A stretch of 60,816 bases of DNA from JAHBNG01 sp039028975 (GCA_039028975.1 JBCCHB010000102.1:1-60816); one strand, 5' to 3'; counted from the first letter of the stretch, positions 7,168 through 16,716 are shown. Notes: a model not told the origin generated them from the letters alone. Program-made: numbers and translations.

Positions 7168-9045
7168 ATGGTGAATCCCTACACTAAGCTGCTTCTTACG
7201 TATCTAAAGCCACGCTGGAAACAAGCAACTTGGCTCTTCCTCTTGCTACTATCCGTGATTGGATTACAACTCTACAGCCCTACAATTCTTAGTCGCTTTA
7301 TTGATGGGGCTGTGGCTGGAGAACCGCTTCACATTCTGGTACGGACGGCGATACTTTTTCTTGGCATTGCTATTGTCACCCAAATTGTCTCCGTACTCGA
7401 AACATATGTGGCTGAAAACTTAGGCATGATGGCCACCAACCAACTGCGTACAGATATTGCCCTTCACTGTATGCAGCTAGACTTATCGTTTCATAACAAC
7501 CACACGCCAGGTGAGCTGATTGAACGTATCGATGGCGATGTAACGGCTTTGGGCAATTTTTTCTCTCGCTTTATGGTGATGCTGGTTGGAAATGTGCTTT
7601 TGGTCGTTGGGGTCTTACTGTACCTTTCTCAAGTCGATCTTTGGTTAACAGGGATGCTCACCGCCATGACCCTGGCCGGGTTGCTCATTATGATGCGTCT
7701 ACGAGACGTGGCCGTTCCTTATTGGATAGTCTTGCGTCAGGCTGTAGCCGACCTCTTTAGCTTTTTGGAGGAGCGGCTTTTGGGCATAGAGGATCTACAC
7801 GCCAATGGGGCTGCAGCTTATTCTGTAGGCCAAATGCAAAAGCATAACCATCTACTATTGAAAAAGGGGCTAACAGCCAACACGGTAGGTACACTCACCA
7901 TGAGTGCACCTCGCCTCTTCTTTACCATTGTTACCGCGCTCACCTTGCTCTTTATTGCCAATCTCTATACCAACAATTTAATTACGCTAGGCACAGCCTA
8001 CCTAATCTATCGCTATTCAGAGATGCTTATGCGTCCCGTTGAAGAGATCAATCGGCAGGTGCAGGATTTTCAGAGGGCCATGGCCAGCATTGTTCGTGTC
8101 CAGGATCTCCTCGAAACCGAGAGTAAGATTGCTGATACAGGGCAAAAGAAATTGTCGGCAAAATACGGATATTTTTCAGACGGCTACGTTTCAGATAACG
8201 AATCGACAGAAACAGGGGCAATCACAACCGAGCCAATAGCAACGGACCCAACAGATGCCAAATCGAATGGCGTTAAGGTAGATTTTGCTCACGTCTCGTT
8301 TGCCTACACCCCTGGTAATACAGTTTTGCATGATATCTCGTTCACTTTACAGCCAGGTGAAGTGCTGGGTATTCTAGGACATACGGGTAGTGGAAAGACA
8401 ACGCTTACACGGTTGCTGTTTCGCCTATTTGATCCAACAACAGGCACCGTTCGCCTCAATGACGATTTACTCCAAGAGCTCTCCCTACATGAGCTACGCC
8501 GCCAGGTTGGTCTGGTCACTCAAGACGTGCAGCTCTTTGGCGCAACGGTCCGCAACAACCTCACCTTTTTTGACGAGTCAATAGCAGACAGTCAGATCGT
8601 CCACACGCTCCATGAGATTGGCCTTGGCGCTTGGCTCGAAGCATTACCAGATGGCCTGGAGACCATGCTCGATCCACAGAATAGCCAGCTATCAGCAGGT
8701 GAATCTCAATTGTTAGCGTTTGTGCGGATCTTCCTAACTGATCCCGCCCTCATTATTCTAGATGAAGCCTCTTCGCGCTTGGATCCAATGACAGAACATC
8801 ACATAGAAAGCGCGATCGATCGGCTCTTTCGCAATAGAACAGGCATTGTGATTGCCCATCGCTTAGCCACCGTTGAGCGTGCTGATACCATCATGATCCT
8901 TGAGGAAGGACGTATTGCGGAAATCGGACCGCGTTTAACGTTGGCCAATTCGCCTACTTCCAAGTTTGCGCAACTTCTGCAGGTAGGGCTAGAAGATTCG
9001 GGGTTGATAAGCTCCACGGATGAAGTTATATTGCGGTCGTTTTGA
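7168..9045 (+). CDS. ABC exporter half-transporter (canonical Walker B, LSAGE signature), pair 1
   Basis: A 625-residue type IV ABC half-exporter: an N-terminal membrane domain of about six helices and a C-terminal nucleotide-binding domain. Walker A GHTGSGKTT is at about residues 404-412, the signature is the unusual LSAGE (about 508), Walker B is LIILDEAS with the catalytic glutamate present, and the H-loop is IAHR. It pairs with the next gene, whose signature is canonical but whose catalytic glutamate is replaced. Together they would form one working and one degenerate ATP site, as in heterodimeric exporters such as BmrCD or TM287/288. The start is one base after the regulator stop. The last four residues (LRSF) and the stop lie inside an 85-bp palindromic element. 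The substrate is unknown; a peptide, lipid or drug is possible. Confidence 0.85.
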   Translation: MVNPYTKLLLTYLKPRWKQATWLFLLLLSVIGLQLYSPTILSRFIDGAVAGEPLHILVRTAILFLGIAIVTQIVSVLETYVAENLGMMATNQLRTDIALHCMQLDLSFHNNHTPGELIERIDGDVTALGNFFSRFMVMLVGNVLLVVGVLLYLSQVDLWLTGMLTAMTLAGLLIMMRLRDVAVPYWIVLRQAVADLFSFLEERLLGIEDLHANGAAAYSVGQMQKHNHLLLKKGLTANTVGTLTMSAPRLFFTIVTALTLLFIANLYTNNLITLGTAYLIYRYSEMLMRPVEEINRQVQDFQRAMASIVRVQDLLETESKIADTGQKKLSAKYGYFSDGYVSDNESTETGAITTEPIATDPTDAKSNGVKVDFAHVSFAYTPGNTVLHDISFTLQPGEVLGILGHTGSGKTTLTRLLFRLFDPTTGTVRLNDDLLQELSLHELRRQVGLVTQDVQLFGATVRNNLTFFDESIADSQIVHTLHEIGLGAWLEALPDGLETMLDPQNSQLSAGESQLLAFVRIFLTDPALIILDEASSRLDPMTEHHIESAIDRLFRNRTGIVIAHRLATVERADTIMILEEGRIAEIGPRLTLANSPTSKFAQLLQVGLEDSGLISSTDEVILRSF

Positions 9046-9111
9046 AAACAGGTGTTTTCCGAAGCCCTACCAGAGATACCAAACACCTGTTTTCAAACGG
9101 AGCTGAGTGTA
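9027..9111 (+). repeat. Family A palindromic element, copy A1
   Basis: An 85-bp element begins and ends with TATA/TGTA. It has arms TTTTGAAAACAGGTGTTT and AAACACCTGTTTTCAAA around a centre containing CTACCAGAG. It overlaps the 3' end of the first exporter gene and separates it from the second. Copies A2 (16632-16716), A3 (24805-24888) and A4 (35562-35646) share ends and centre. Confidence 0.8.
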
Positions 9112-9124
9112 GATAAGGGGTTCT

Positions 9125-11062
9125 ATGAACAGTTTGCACCAAATATGGAAGCTGAGCCTATTTCGTAAGGGGCTAGTGCTTGCCGATAGCCTTATTGTGC
9201 AAGTCCTTTTTTATCTATTCCCCCTATTTCCAGGTCTGGTCATTGGCCACTTTTTTGATACATTATCTGGCCATCAGGCTGCCGGGCTGAACCTTTGGAC
9301 AATTACAGGTCTGCTGGTCGCAATCGAAATTGGGCGAATAGGGGTACTGCTCAGCGCCAATCTCATGGGGATGACCGTTAGCATTTCCCTGAGTACACTG
9401 CTGCGCGTCAACATCTTTCGGCACCTTTTGGTGCGCCCAGATAAGCACGCTTTGCCGGCATCCTCGGGGGAGGCCGTCGGTCGCCTACGCGAAGATGCAG
9501 GAGAGGTTGGCGGCTTCATCGCATCCATTGGGGAACCATTTGCCCAACTTGTTATGTTTGGTAGTGCTTTTTGGATACTAACCTCAATCAACTCATTTGT
9601 TACCTTTATCGTATTTGTGCCGTTGCTTGGGACTGTTCTGCTGGTCAACGCCGCAGGCAAACGAATTCAACACTATCGTCAAGCCAATCACCAGGCGGTT
9701 GCCAATGTGACAGGCTGGCTTGGCGAGATGTTGCGCTCAGTACAGGCATTCCAGGTTGCGGGTGCAGAACATCGTGCCGTCCACCACCTCAAATCCCTCA
9801 ATGAAACTAGGCGCAAAGCAATGGTGGCCGATGTCGTATTGAACCAGGGACTCCGATCCATATCGAGTAATCTCGCGGATATAGGAACAGGTGCCATTCT
9901 GCTGCTTGTTGCCGAATCCATGCGTTCAGGCGCTTTTACGATTGGTGATTTTGTCATTTATATCTCTTACTTGGCTTGGCTGACCAGGATAACGCCCGAT
10001 TTAGGCTCGTACTTAACTGACTATAGGCAAGTGGCCGTCTCATTGAAACGGTTGGGTGAGTTTCTATTGAGTGATGATGAAGAGAATGAAGGTACAAATG
10101 CGAATCAGGATGAGGATCAATATAGGAGCGCTCACCTTTTGGTTGAACCGCATCCAATCTATCCGCATCTCCGACAAAGCGCTGAGTATCCTATTGAAAA
10201 AGCCATCTCTTACCCTGTGAATAATACCCAATTGCAAGATGCACTTACCCAGCCATTCGAGACATTAGAGGTAACGGGCTTGACCTACACGCCTCGTCAA
10301 ATCACTCGTCAAACTGACTGTGGGAAATCCGCTACCGATACAAATAACAAGAACCACGGAATTCAAGACATCTCCTTCCAGCTTGAACGAGGCTCTTTCA
10401 CGGTGATTACTGGGAGAATTGGTGCGGGCAAGTCGCTATTGCTGCGGGTACTGTTGGGTCTGCTCGCCAAAGAAAGAGGCGAAATCCGCTGGAATGGGAC
10501 GAAAGTAGCAGAACCGATCACCTTCTTTGTACCACCACGAACAGCCTACACACCTCAAGTTCCTCAGTTATTTAGTGAGACCTTACGCGACAACCTCGTG
10601 CTTGGCCTACCTGTAGAAGAAGCAGACCTTACTGAAGCAATCCAGGCTGCTGTTTTTGAGAAAGATATTGCCACCTTGGATGCTGGCTTGGAGACCATTA
10701 TAGGACCTCGAGGCGTCAAGCTCTCTGGTGGGCAGGTGCAGCGTGCAGCGGCAGCCCGCATGTTTGTCCGCAAACCTGATCTGCTGGTGATAGATGACCT
10801 TTCCAGTGCCCTGGATGTAGAAACGGAGAAAAGGCTCTGGGACCGTTTAGATGCGCAGAACGATCTCACTTGCCTAGCCGTATCCAACCGTCGCACACCG
10901 CTCATGCGAGCTGATCAGATTATCGTTCTCCAAGATGGACAGATGGTCGGTTACGGTCCATTGGACGAACTGCTAGATACATGCACGGAAATGAAGCATC
11001 TTTGGGAATTCGTGAAGGGGGCTGACCGCGGTATATCCCTGAGAAATGAACAAGGTTATTAA
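9125..11062 (+). CDS. ABC exporter half-transporter (degenerate site), pair 1
   Basis: A 645-residue half-exporter with an N-terminal membrane domain and a C-terminal ATPase. Walker A is GRIGAGKS (about residue 430), the signature is canonical LSGGQ (about 533), but Walker B is LLVIDD with Asp where the catalytic Glu belongs, and the H-loop reads AVSNR with Asn for His. It can bind ATP but should hydrolyse poorly at its own site, while its LSGGQ completes the good site of the preceding partner. An AAGGGG ribosome site precedes the ATG. The linker between membrane and ATPase parts (about residues 315-400) is long and hydrophilic. It is separated from its partner by a palindromic element that could alter expression ratio. 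Confidence 0.85.
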   Translation: MNSLHQIWKLSLFRKGLVLADSLIVQVLFYLFPLFPGLVIGHFFDTLSGHQAAGLNLWTITGLLVAIEIGRIGVLLSANLMGMTVSISLSTLLRVNIFRHLLVRPDKHALPASSGEAVGRLREDAGEVGGFIASIGEPFAQLVMFGSAFWILTSINSFVTFIVFVPLLGTVLLVNAAGKRIQHYRQANHQAVANVTGWLGEMLRSVQAFQVAGAEHRAVHHLKSLNETRRKAMVADVVLNQGLRSISSNLADIGTGAILLLVAESMRSGAFTIGDFVIYISYLAWLTRITPDLGSYLTDYRQVAVSLKRLGEFLLSDDEENEGTNANQDEDQYRSAHLLVEPHPIYPHLRQSAEYPIEKAISYPVNNTQLQDALTQPFETLEVTGLTYTPRQITRQTDCGKSATDTNNKNHGIQDISFQLERGSFTVITGRIGAGKSLLLRVLLGLLAKERGEIRWNGTKVAEPITFFVPPRTAYTPQVPQLFSETLRDNLVLGLPVEEADLTEAIQAAVFEKDIATLDAGLETIIGPRGVKLSGGQVQRAAAARMFVRKPDLLVIDDLSSALDVETEKRLWDRLDAQNDLTCLAVSNRRTPLMRADQIIVLQDGQMVGYGPLDELLDTCTEMKHLWEFVKGADRGISLRNEQGY

Positions 11063-11090
11063 GTTCCTAACTTGGACAAGCCAGAATGAT

Positions 11091-11180
11091 AAATGGTGAA
11101 TTATGAATGGTGAACAGATTTGCTTCCAAGGCATCTTCATTCACCATTCACCATTTACCATTAGCAATTCACCATTAGCA
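11091..11180 (+). repeat. Inverted and direct repeats of ATTCACCATT
   Basis: AATGGTGAA occurs at 11092-11100 and again at 11106-11114, with the complementary TTCACCATT from 11139 onward, then further copies to about 11176. A long hairpin is possible between the second and third exporter genes. A short related piece (GGTGAATGGTGG) occurs at 19729-19740. Similar CACCATT clusters are common intergenic repeats in filamentous bacteria. Confidence 0.65.
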
Positions 11181-11231
11181 ACTTTCTTGCCCATCATGCA
11201 TCAAAGCATTTGGTTAGGTACATAAATCGGA

Positions 11232-13082
11232 GTGTCTGAATTGAACCTCCCCCTTCATACTTACTATACCCTCTTGCAAACTTATCTGCGGCCTCAATGG
11301 CGACAAGTCACACTGATGGCTATCTTGCTGCTGGCGGGCATTGCACTGCAATTGATACCTCCCCAGCTCATGCGCCTATTTCTAGACAGCGCAACGACGG
11401 GAGGTGGGCTAGATCTGCTCACCAGACTTGCCGGACTGACGATTGGCATCGTCTTCGTTCGCCAGCTCTGCGCAATCGGTGCATCCTACCTGGGTGAATC
11501 TGTTGCCTGGACAGCGACCAACGACTTGCGGATCGATCTGATGAAGCACTGCCTCCACCTTGATCTCACGTTCCACTATGCACGGACGCCAGGCGAAATG
11601 ATCGAGCGGCTTGATGGTGATGTAACAACATTGGTCAACTTCTTCTCGAAGTTTGTATTCTTGATTGTAGGCAATCTGATTCTCCTGGTGGGCATCCTTG
11701 GATTGCTAACGCACACGGACTGGCGCATCGGGCTGATTGGTTTCGGGCAGACATTCATCATGTTGCTTATTCTGGCTCGCTTGCGCAATTGGGGTGTCCC
11801 TTACGCCGCGGCACACCGTCAGAGCAATGCTGAACTATATGCCTATCTGGAAGAACGACTTGGTGGGTTGGAAGAGATCCGAGCCAATGGGGCCGTGGGC
11901 TACATGATGCAACGCTTCTATTCCCTCATGCGGACTGTTTTCCGCAAAAGCCTTTGGGAAAATTTTACCTTTGGCGTCCCTTTTGCCATGGTTACTATCT
12001 TGTTTACCATAGGGAACGTCTCTATGCTGGGCGTATGTGCTTGGCTTTTCTGGCAGTCTAGCATCTCAATAGGTACTATCCTGCAGGTCCATCATTACTC
12101 GCTCATGTTAACCTTGCCCATCAATGTGATCACCCGCCAAATTGAGGAGCTGCAAAGGGCTGGAGGAAGCATCGTGCGCCTGCGTGAGCTGCAGGAGCAG
12201 GAGAGCCGAATTATAGATGTTCAGGATACATTACCACCCAACTCGGCTCTGCTTCAAAACCAGCGTTTAGCTTCTCCAATAGAGTCTATAAAAAACGCCA
12301 GTTTTCAAAATATACGTTGGCAAAACGACAATTTTTCTGAATGCCCTCCAGCCGTACACTTCGATCGGGTTACGTTTGGTTATACCGAGAAGATACCCGT
12401 TCTAGACGACGTCTCTTTCAAACTTGAAGCTGGAACAAGATTAGGTCTGCTCGGACGAACTGGCAGCGGCAAAAGCTCACTTGCTCGCCTACTGTTGCGG
12501 ATGTACGATCCAAGTAAGGGAACTATCAGTCTAGGTCATTCTCAAGCCGAGGGTTTGACCGACATACGTGACATTCCGCTAGAGCAGTTGCGCCAGCAGG
12601 TGGGATTAGTAACTCAGCAGGTTCAGCTCTTTCATGCCACGCTTCGAGAGAATCTAAGCATTTGGAATCCGGGGACAACTGACCAGCAAATCCTGGCTTC
12701 TCTTCATGCATTGGGATTGGAGGAATGGCTGAAGGGATTGCCCCAAGGTCTAGATACGCAGCTAACAGCCAGCGGCAGCGGATTATCGGCAGGGGAGGCG
12801 CAACTTGTCGCCTTTGCACGGATATTTTTGCGCAACCCCAGCGTTGTTATTCTGGATGAAGCGTCGTCACGACTCGATCCCGCTACCGAGGCACGCTTAA
12901 CCCGTGCAATTGACCATCTACTAGACGGACGGACCGCCATCATCATTGCCCATCGGCTGGCCACAATCCACAGCGTGGATACGGTGCTGATTTTAGACGA
13001 AGGGCACATCATTGAACATGGGCCACGCGCACAACTGGAAGCCAACCCGTCTTCGCGTTTTGCGTCACTGTTAAAATTATAA
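11232..13082 (+). CDS. ABC exporter half-transporter (canonical Walker B, LSAGE signature), pair 2
   Basis: A 616-residue half-exporter closely similar to the first exporter gene. The two share the opening TYLxPxW, the DLxFHxxxTPGEMIERxDGDVT region and the ATPase. Walker A is GRTGSGKSS (about 408-416), the signature is LSAGE (about 519), Walker B is VVILDEAS with catalytic Glu, and the H-loop is IAHR. It is expected to pair with the following gene. The GTG start overlaps a GGAG motif; a TTG at 11241 has that GGAG eight bases upstream and would remove three residues, so it may be the true start. The arrangement (LSAGE partner first, degenerate-site partner second) repeats that of pair 1, so the two pairs arose by duplication of a two-gene unit. 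Confidence 0.85.
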   Translation: MSELNLPLHTYYTLLQTYLRPQWRQVTLMAILLLAGIALQLIPPQLMRLFLDSATTGGGLDLLTRLAGLTIGIVFVRQLCAIGASYLGESVAWTATNDLRIDLMKHCLHLDLTFHYARTPGEMIERLDGDVTTLVNFFSKFVFLIVGNLILLVGILGLLTHTDWRIGLIGFGQTFIMLLILARLRNWGVPYAAAHRQSNAELYAYLEERLGGLEEIRANGAVGYMMQRFYSLMRTVFRKSLWENFTFGVPFAMVTILFTIGNVSMLGVCAWLFWQSSISIGTILQVHHYSLMLTLPINVITRQIEELQRAGGSIVRLRELQEQESRIIDVQDTLPPNSALLQNQRLASPIESIKNASFQNIRWQNDNFSECPPAVHFDRVTFGYTEKIPVLDDVSFKLEAGTRLGLLGRTGSGKSSLARLLLRMYDPSKGTISLGHSQAEGLTDIRDIPLEQLRQQVGLVTQQVQLFHATLRENLSIWNPGTTDQQILASLHALGLEEWLKGLPQGLDTQLTASGSGLSAGEAQLVAFARIFLRNPSVVILDEASSRLDPATEARLTRAIDHLLDGRTAIIIAHRLATIHSVDTVLILDEGHIIEHGPRAQLEANPSSRFASLLKL

Positions 13083-13170
13083 ATGGCCAGAAAAGTTCTG
13101 TCCTTCCTTGTCGGAATTTCCCAGTGAGGGCTGGGCCAGAGTCGGGACAAGACTTTTCCGGCGAAGTATA
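13078..13170 (+). repeat. Family B palindromic element, copy B1
   Basis: A 93-bp element bounded by TATA (13078 and 13167). Its ends are near-inverted: ATGGCCAGAAAAGTTCTGTCC on the left against GGACAAGACTTTTCCGG on the right. It starts within the stop region of the third exporter gene. Related copies are B2 (33883-33976), B3 (34706-34805) and B4 (30174-30307). Confidence 0.75.
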
Positions 13171-13195
13171 GCGCTGAAAGGGGGATAGCGTCTGC

Positions 13196-14938
13196 ATGAA
13201 ACGAGTTCGCATGAAACGAACTATCCTATGCTTCTGGCAATTGCTCCGTTACCAAACGTGGACCTATCTGCTGATGCTCGGCACCAAACTCATTTTTCTC
13301 GCGCTGCTACCTCAGGCGCGGGGGCTGCTGATTGGGCAATTCTTTGAGCAGCTTGCCACGCAAGGAACCACTAGCCAAGCAACTGTTGGCTGGAACGTCC
13401 AAACGCTATTGTGGTTGCTGTTTGGACTCGGGTTGGCCCGTGCCGTGACTGTGATGATCGACATCGTTGGCAATCGCTTTGCCCGTCATCCTATAGGTGT
13501 GTTGCTGCGGAAAAATGTACTGGACCATATGCTACAGCAGCCTGCAGCTCAGGCCCTTGCTACTTCTCCAGGGGAAGCGATCAGCCACCTGCGAGATGAT
13601 CCGAACACGATCGCGAATTTTCTCTATCTGACCACCTTCCTTGTGGGAAATCTACTCTTTGCGTTGACTGCATTATTCGTGATGACGAGCATCAATGCCT
13701 GGATAGCGGTCTTGGTTTTTGGTCCATTGGTTCTGGTCATTCTAATTGCCAATCGATTGCAAAATCGAATGGAACAGCTTACCAGATCCAGTCGAGAAGG
13801 TACCGATCGGATCACTGAATTTATTGGCGAGAGCTTTGGCGTGATAGAGACCATACAGGTCACTACGTCAGAACCTCATATTGTCAATCGGTTTCAGCAT
13901 CTTAATAACGACCGGCGCCGGGCCATGCTACGGCATAGTCTACTCCACAGCTTGCTTGATGCTTTATATCGGAACATACCAAATTTGGGGATTGGTGCCA
14001 TCATGCTAGTTTCCGCAGCAGCGATGGCTGAGGGAAGCTTTACCGTAGGCAGCTTTGTTCTCTTTGTCTACTATTTGGGTTCACTGAATGACACGATTAT
14101 CAACATTGGCCAAACCATAACCCAATACCAACAGGCCGTAGTTGCCTTCGATAGGTTAACAGAAACGGTCAATCCAGAGCTATCTGCAGCAACTCTGGTA
14201 GAGCACGGTCCAATCTATCAGTCCCTTGCCGATCGACATCATGCTGAACCTGCACTGTCTCATACGGAGAAGTCGAATGTGGATGCTCTAGAGACATTGA
14301 TTATCGAAAATTTGACCTATAGGTATCCTACGAGTGACCGAGGAATCTGTGATGTATCGCTAGAGTTGATTCGAGGAAAGGTTACGATTATCGCTGGCGA
14401 AGTAGGTGCGGGTAAAACAACCCTCTTGAAGGTGCTACTAGGGCTACTGCCGAAAGACACAGGCGAGATCCGCTGGAATGGGTTACCTGTTGCCGACCCT
14501 GCTTCCTTCTTTGTACCACCTCGATCCGCTTACCTTGCCCAAACGCCTCGTCTCTTCAGTGATAGCGTGCTAGATAACGTTCTACTTGGCCTACCATACA
14601 GCGACACAACGTTAACCCAAGCCATTCATACCACCGTGCTGGAACCCGATCTGGAACAGTTGGAAGAGGGCCTTGCTACACGTATTGGCCCACGTGGGGT
14701 CAAACTCTCGGGTGGCCAGCAACAGCGGGTGGCCGCAGCCCGTATGTTGGTACGCAGACCAGAATTGCTGATCTTTGACGATCTGTCCAGTGCGTTGGAT
14801 GTAGAGACTGAGTCGCTGCTGTGGGAACGTCTGTTGGCGACCGAGGACGAGCAGACAATCTTGGCTGTTTCGCACCGTCCCATGGCCTTGCGCCATGCTG
14901 ATCAAGTGGTTGTGTTGGAAGGAGGGAGGGTGTTATAA
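13196..14938 (+). CDS. ABC exporter half-transporter (degenerate site), pair 2
   Basis: A 580-residue half-exporter similar to the second exporter gene. Walker A is GEVGAGKTT (about 401-409), the signature is canonical LSGGQ (about 504), Walker B is LLIFDD with Asp instead of the catalytic Glu, and the H-loop keeps SHR. With the preceding gene it would give one consensus and one degenerate ATP site. The membrane domain has about six helices. Two ATGs (13196 and 13211) both begin MKR; a GGGGGAT motif precedes the first. It ends the exporter block, and the next gene begins after a new GGAGG site 23 bases on. Confidence 0.85.
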   Translation: MKRVRMKRTILCFWQLLRYQTWTYLLMLGTKLIFLALLPQARGLLIGQFFEQLATQGTTSQATVGWNVQTLLWLLFGLGLARAVTVMIDIVGNRFARHPIGVLLRKNVLDHMLQQPAAQALATSPGEAISHLRDDPNTIANFLYLTTFLVGNLLFALTALFVMTSINAWIAVLVFGPLVLVILIANRLQNRMEQLTRSSREGTDRITEFIGESFGVIETIQVTTSEPHIVNRFQHLNNDRRRAMLRHSLLHSLLDALYRNIPNLGIGAIMLVSAAAMAEGSFTVGSFVLFVYYLGSLNDTIINIGQTITQYQQAVVAFDRLTETVNPELSAATLVEHGPIYQSLADRHHAEPALSHTEKSNVDALETLIIENLTYRYPTSDRGICDVSLELIRGKVTIIAGEVGAGKTTLLKVLLGLLPKDTGEIRWNGLPVADPASFFVPPRSAYLAQTPRLFSDSVLDNVLLGLPYSDTTLTQAIHTTVLEPDLEQLEEGLATRIGPRGVKLSGGQQQRVAAARMLVRRPELLIFDDLSSALDVETESLLWERLLATEDEQTILAVSHRPMALRHADQVVVLEGGRVL

Positions 14939-14960
14939 TCCTCGCGGAGGTAAACTGCCG

Positions 14961-15464
14961 ATGATAGAAACACTACTTGACTTTGATGAAGAAATTGCGC
15001 CAGAAGAGTTAGCCGAATTGGGTTCCTACAATCATAGCTATCTGCAAGCCAAGCTTTCATCCTTATTTTTTGTTAGGAGTGAATATACCCCATTTACAGA
15101 GTTAAGCCTGGACGTAAGTGGTTTGGATGACGAAGTACTTAAGGCCAAGTATAAAGACTCGATCAAACCCGACATCTGTTTGTATCCAAATCGTTCACTG
15201 AATCCAGCAGAAGATATTCTAAAAATGACCGAAATGCCACTGCTGGCAATTGAAATACTCTCCCCAATGCAGGGTGTTCATACGTTACAGGAAAAGATAA
15301 AGGTTTACTTTGCGCTTGGCGTTCAATCATGCTGGTTGGTCTACCCTTCTGTTCCGGCTGTAACGGTTTATCAGTCAGCTCAAGCATTTCATTCATACAG
15401 CAGTGGTGATGTTGTAGATGATGCTTTAGGGATTCGCATTCCTCTAGCTGATATCATTAACTAA
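14961..15464 (+). CDS. Uma2 family endonuclease-like protein
   Basis: A 167-residue Uma2-family protein with the restriction-endonuclease-like fold. Typical landmarks are SIKPDICLYP (the first acidic residue), PLLAIEILSPMQ (the Glu strand) and KIKVYFALGVQSCWLVYP near the C-terminus. The start at 14961 (MIETLLDFDEE) was chosen because GGAGG lies ten bases upstream; the open frame extends back into the exporter gene. Uma2 genes are heavily amplified in cyanobacteria and Chloroflexota, and their role is still poorly known. It sits nine bases before a DUF4058 gene, probably in one transcript. Confidence 0.8.
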   Translation: MIETLLDFDEEIAPEELAELGSYNHSYLQAKLSSLFFVRSEYTPFTELSLDVSGLDDEVLKAKYKDSIKPDICLYPNRSLNPAEDILKMTEMPLLAIEILSPMQGVHTLQEKIKVYFALGVQSCWLVYPSVPAVTVYQSAQAFHSYSSGDVVDDALGIRIPLADIIN

Positions 15465-15472
15465 TTCAAGAA

Positions 15473-16471
15473 ATGGCACCGATTCGCTCACGAATAAACC
15501 AATATTTGGGAATCAATGCTCATCTGCATAGCTATTGGCAGCTTGAAGGTGGCTGGGCGGGCTTCCATACCAATCATATTGCTGACCTTATGCGAGTATT
15601 GCGTGCTGAACTGCTGCCCATGGGGTATACGGCTGAGCTAGAGCCGTCTCTGCAAATTCGTCGTTTGGATAACAATATCGAAGAGCCAGAATCCGATGTC
15701 ACCATTTATGATCTTGACCCCAATCGTGGATCAACCCCATCGCTTTACCCTGAACCTGCGGGGGCAGTTCTTGTCTTACCTGCACCTGACGTCCTGATGA
15801 AACCCGCATTGAGCGAAAAAGAATATAGTGCCGTTGTGATTTATGAGCTGGCGCAAAGCCAACGAAGTGATAAGGCGCCCGTCGTTTGGATTGAGCTACT
15901 CTCCCCATCGAATAAGGGGGAGAGTCAGGATGGAGAGACGTATCGCCAAAAGCGCTCAAAAATTGTGCAAAGCGGATTGGTGTTTGTGGAAATTGACTAT
16001 CGCCACGAATCCGCGCCGACTTTTCATGGCATTGCAGACTATCGCTCCCGACAAAGACGTATATCTGAACCAGGTTCACATCCATACCGCATTGCCATCA
16101 TTGACCCGAGGCCAATATTTGAAGAGGGGCGTGCTTACATCTCTGAGTTTGATGTTGATCAACCTATACCCCAAATGACGCTCCCGCTCAACGGTGGTGA
16201 TACGCTAGATTTTGACTTTGGTATCCCCTATCATAAGACGTTTATTGAAACTCTATATGGACTTGAATTGGTCGACTACAGTCAATTGCCGATACGATTT
16301 GAACGACATAGTGCAGCAGCTCAAGCCTCTATTGCTACGCGGATGGTTGCCATACTGGATGCTGTCCAACAAGATATTGAATTGGAGACCGGACCTTTTC
16401 CAATTAGAGAGATGCCCCAAGAGTCGGCTTTAGCAGAGGTAGGCGTGTTGATAGATAGATTAAGTCGCTAG
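15473..16471 (+). CDS. DUF4058 family protein
   Basis: A 332-residue protein of the DUF4058 family. Landmarks are HLHSYWQLEGGWAGFHTNHI near the N-terminus, the strand WIELLSPSNKG, the segment TYRQKRSKIVQSGLVFVEID, and a C-terminal part ending in a helical tail. The order of the acidic strands (ESDVTIYD, then IELLSPSNK) suggests a PD-(D/E)XK-like fold, but the function is unknown. It follows the Uma2 gene by nine bases. Both families are multi-copy in Chloroflexota and Cyanobacteria. Confidence 0.75.
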   Translation: MAPIRSRINQYLGINAHLHSYWQLEGGWAGFHTNHIADLMRVLRAELLPMGYTAELEPSLQIRRLDNNIEEPESDVTIYDLDPNRGSTPSLYPEPAGAVLVLPAPDVLMKPALSEKEYSAVVIYELAQSQRSDKAPVVWIELLSPSNKGESQDGETYRQKRSKIVQSGLVFVEIDYRHESAPTFHGIADYRSRQRRISEPGSHPYRIAIIDPRPIFEEGRAYISEFDVDQPIPQMTLPLNGGDTLDFDFGIPYHKTFIETLYGLELVDYSQLPIRFERHSAAAQASIATRMVAILDAVQQDIELETGPFPIREMPQESALAEVGVLIDRLSR

Positions 16472-16545
16472 TCTGCCTTAGACAGCCGACTGTCTGAACT
16501 GGACTTCAAACCTACCTCGTTTGTTCAAGCACTATTTGCGTTGAC

Positions 16546-16630
16546 TATAGTTTTTAAGAAAAAGATTTTCCGCCCTTACCCTTCGACACGCTCAGGGGGC
16601 GGTTGGAAAATCTTTTTCTTGGTGTCTATA
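16546..16630 (+). repeat. Family C palindromic element, copy C1
   Basis: An 85-bp element bounded by TATA on both sides, with perfect arms AAGAAAAAGATTTTCC and GGAAAATCTTTTTCTT. The centre contains CCCTTCGACACGCTCAGGG, a variant of a 19-base sequence very common in intergenic repeats of many bacteria. It lies two bases before copy A2 of another family. On the plus strand it could act as a terminator for the DUF4058 gene. Confidence 0.8.
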
Positions 16631-16631
16631 T

Positions 16632-16716
16632 TATACTCAGCTCCGTTTGAAAACACGAGTTTAGTCACTCTGGTAGAGCATCGGAAAACTCGTGTTTTCA
16701 AAACGACCGTGGTATA
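16632..16716 (-). repeat. Family A palindromic element, copy A2
   Basis: Another 85-bp copy of family A, inverted relative to A1. Its arms read ACACGAGTTTT and AAACTCGTGT where A1 has ACAGGTGTTTT and AAACACCTGT, so both arms changed together and pairing was kept. The stop codon and last residues of the adjacent minus-strand gene lie inside it. Confidence 0.8.
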
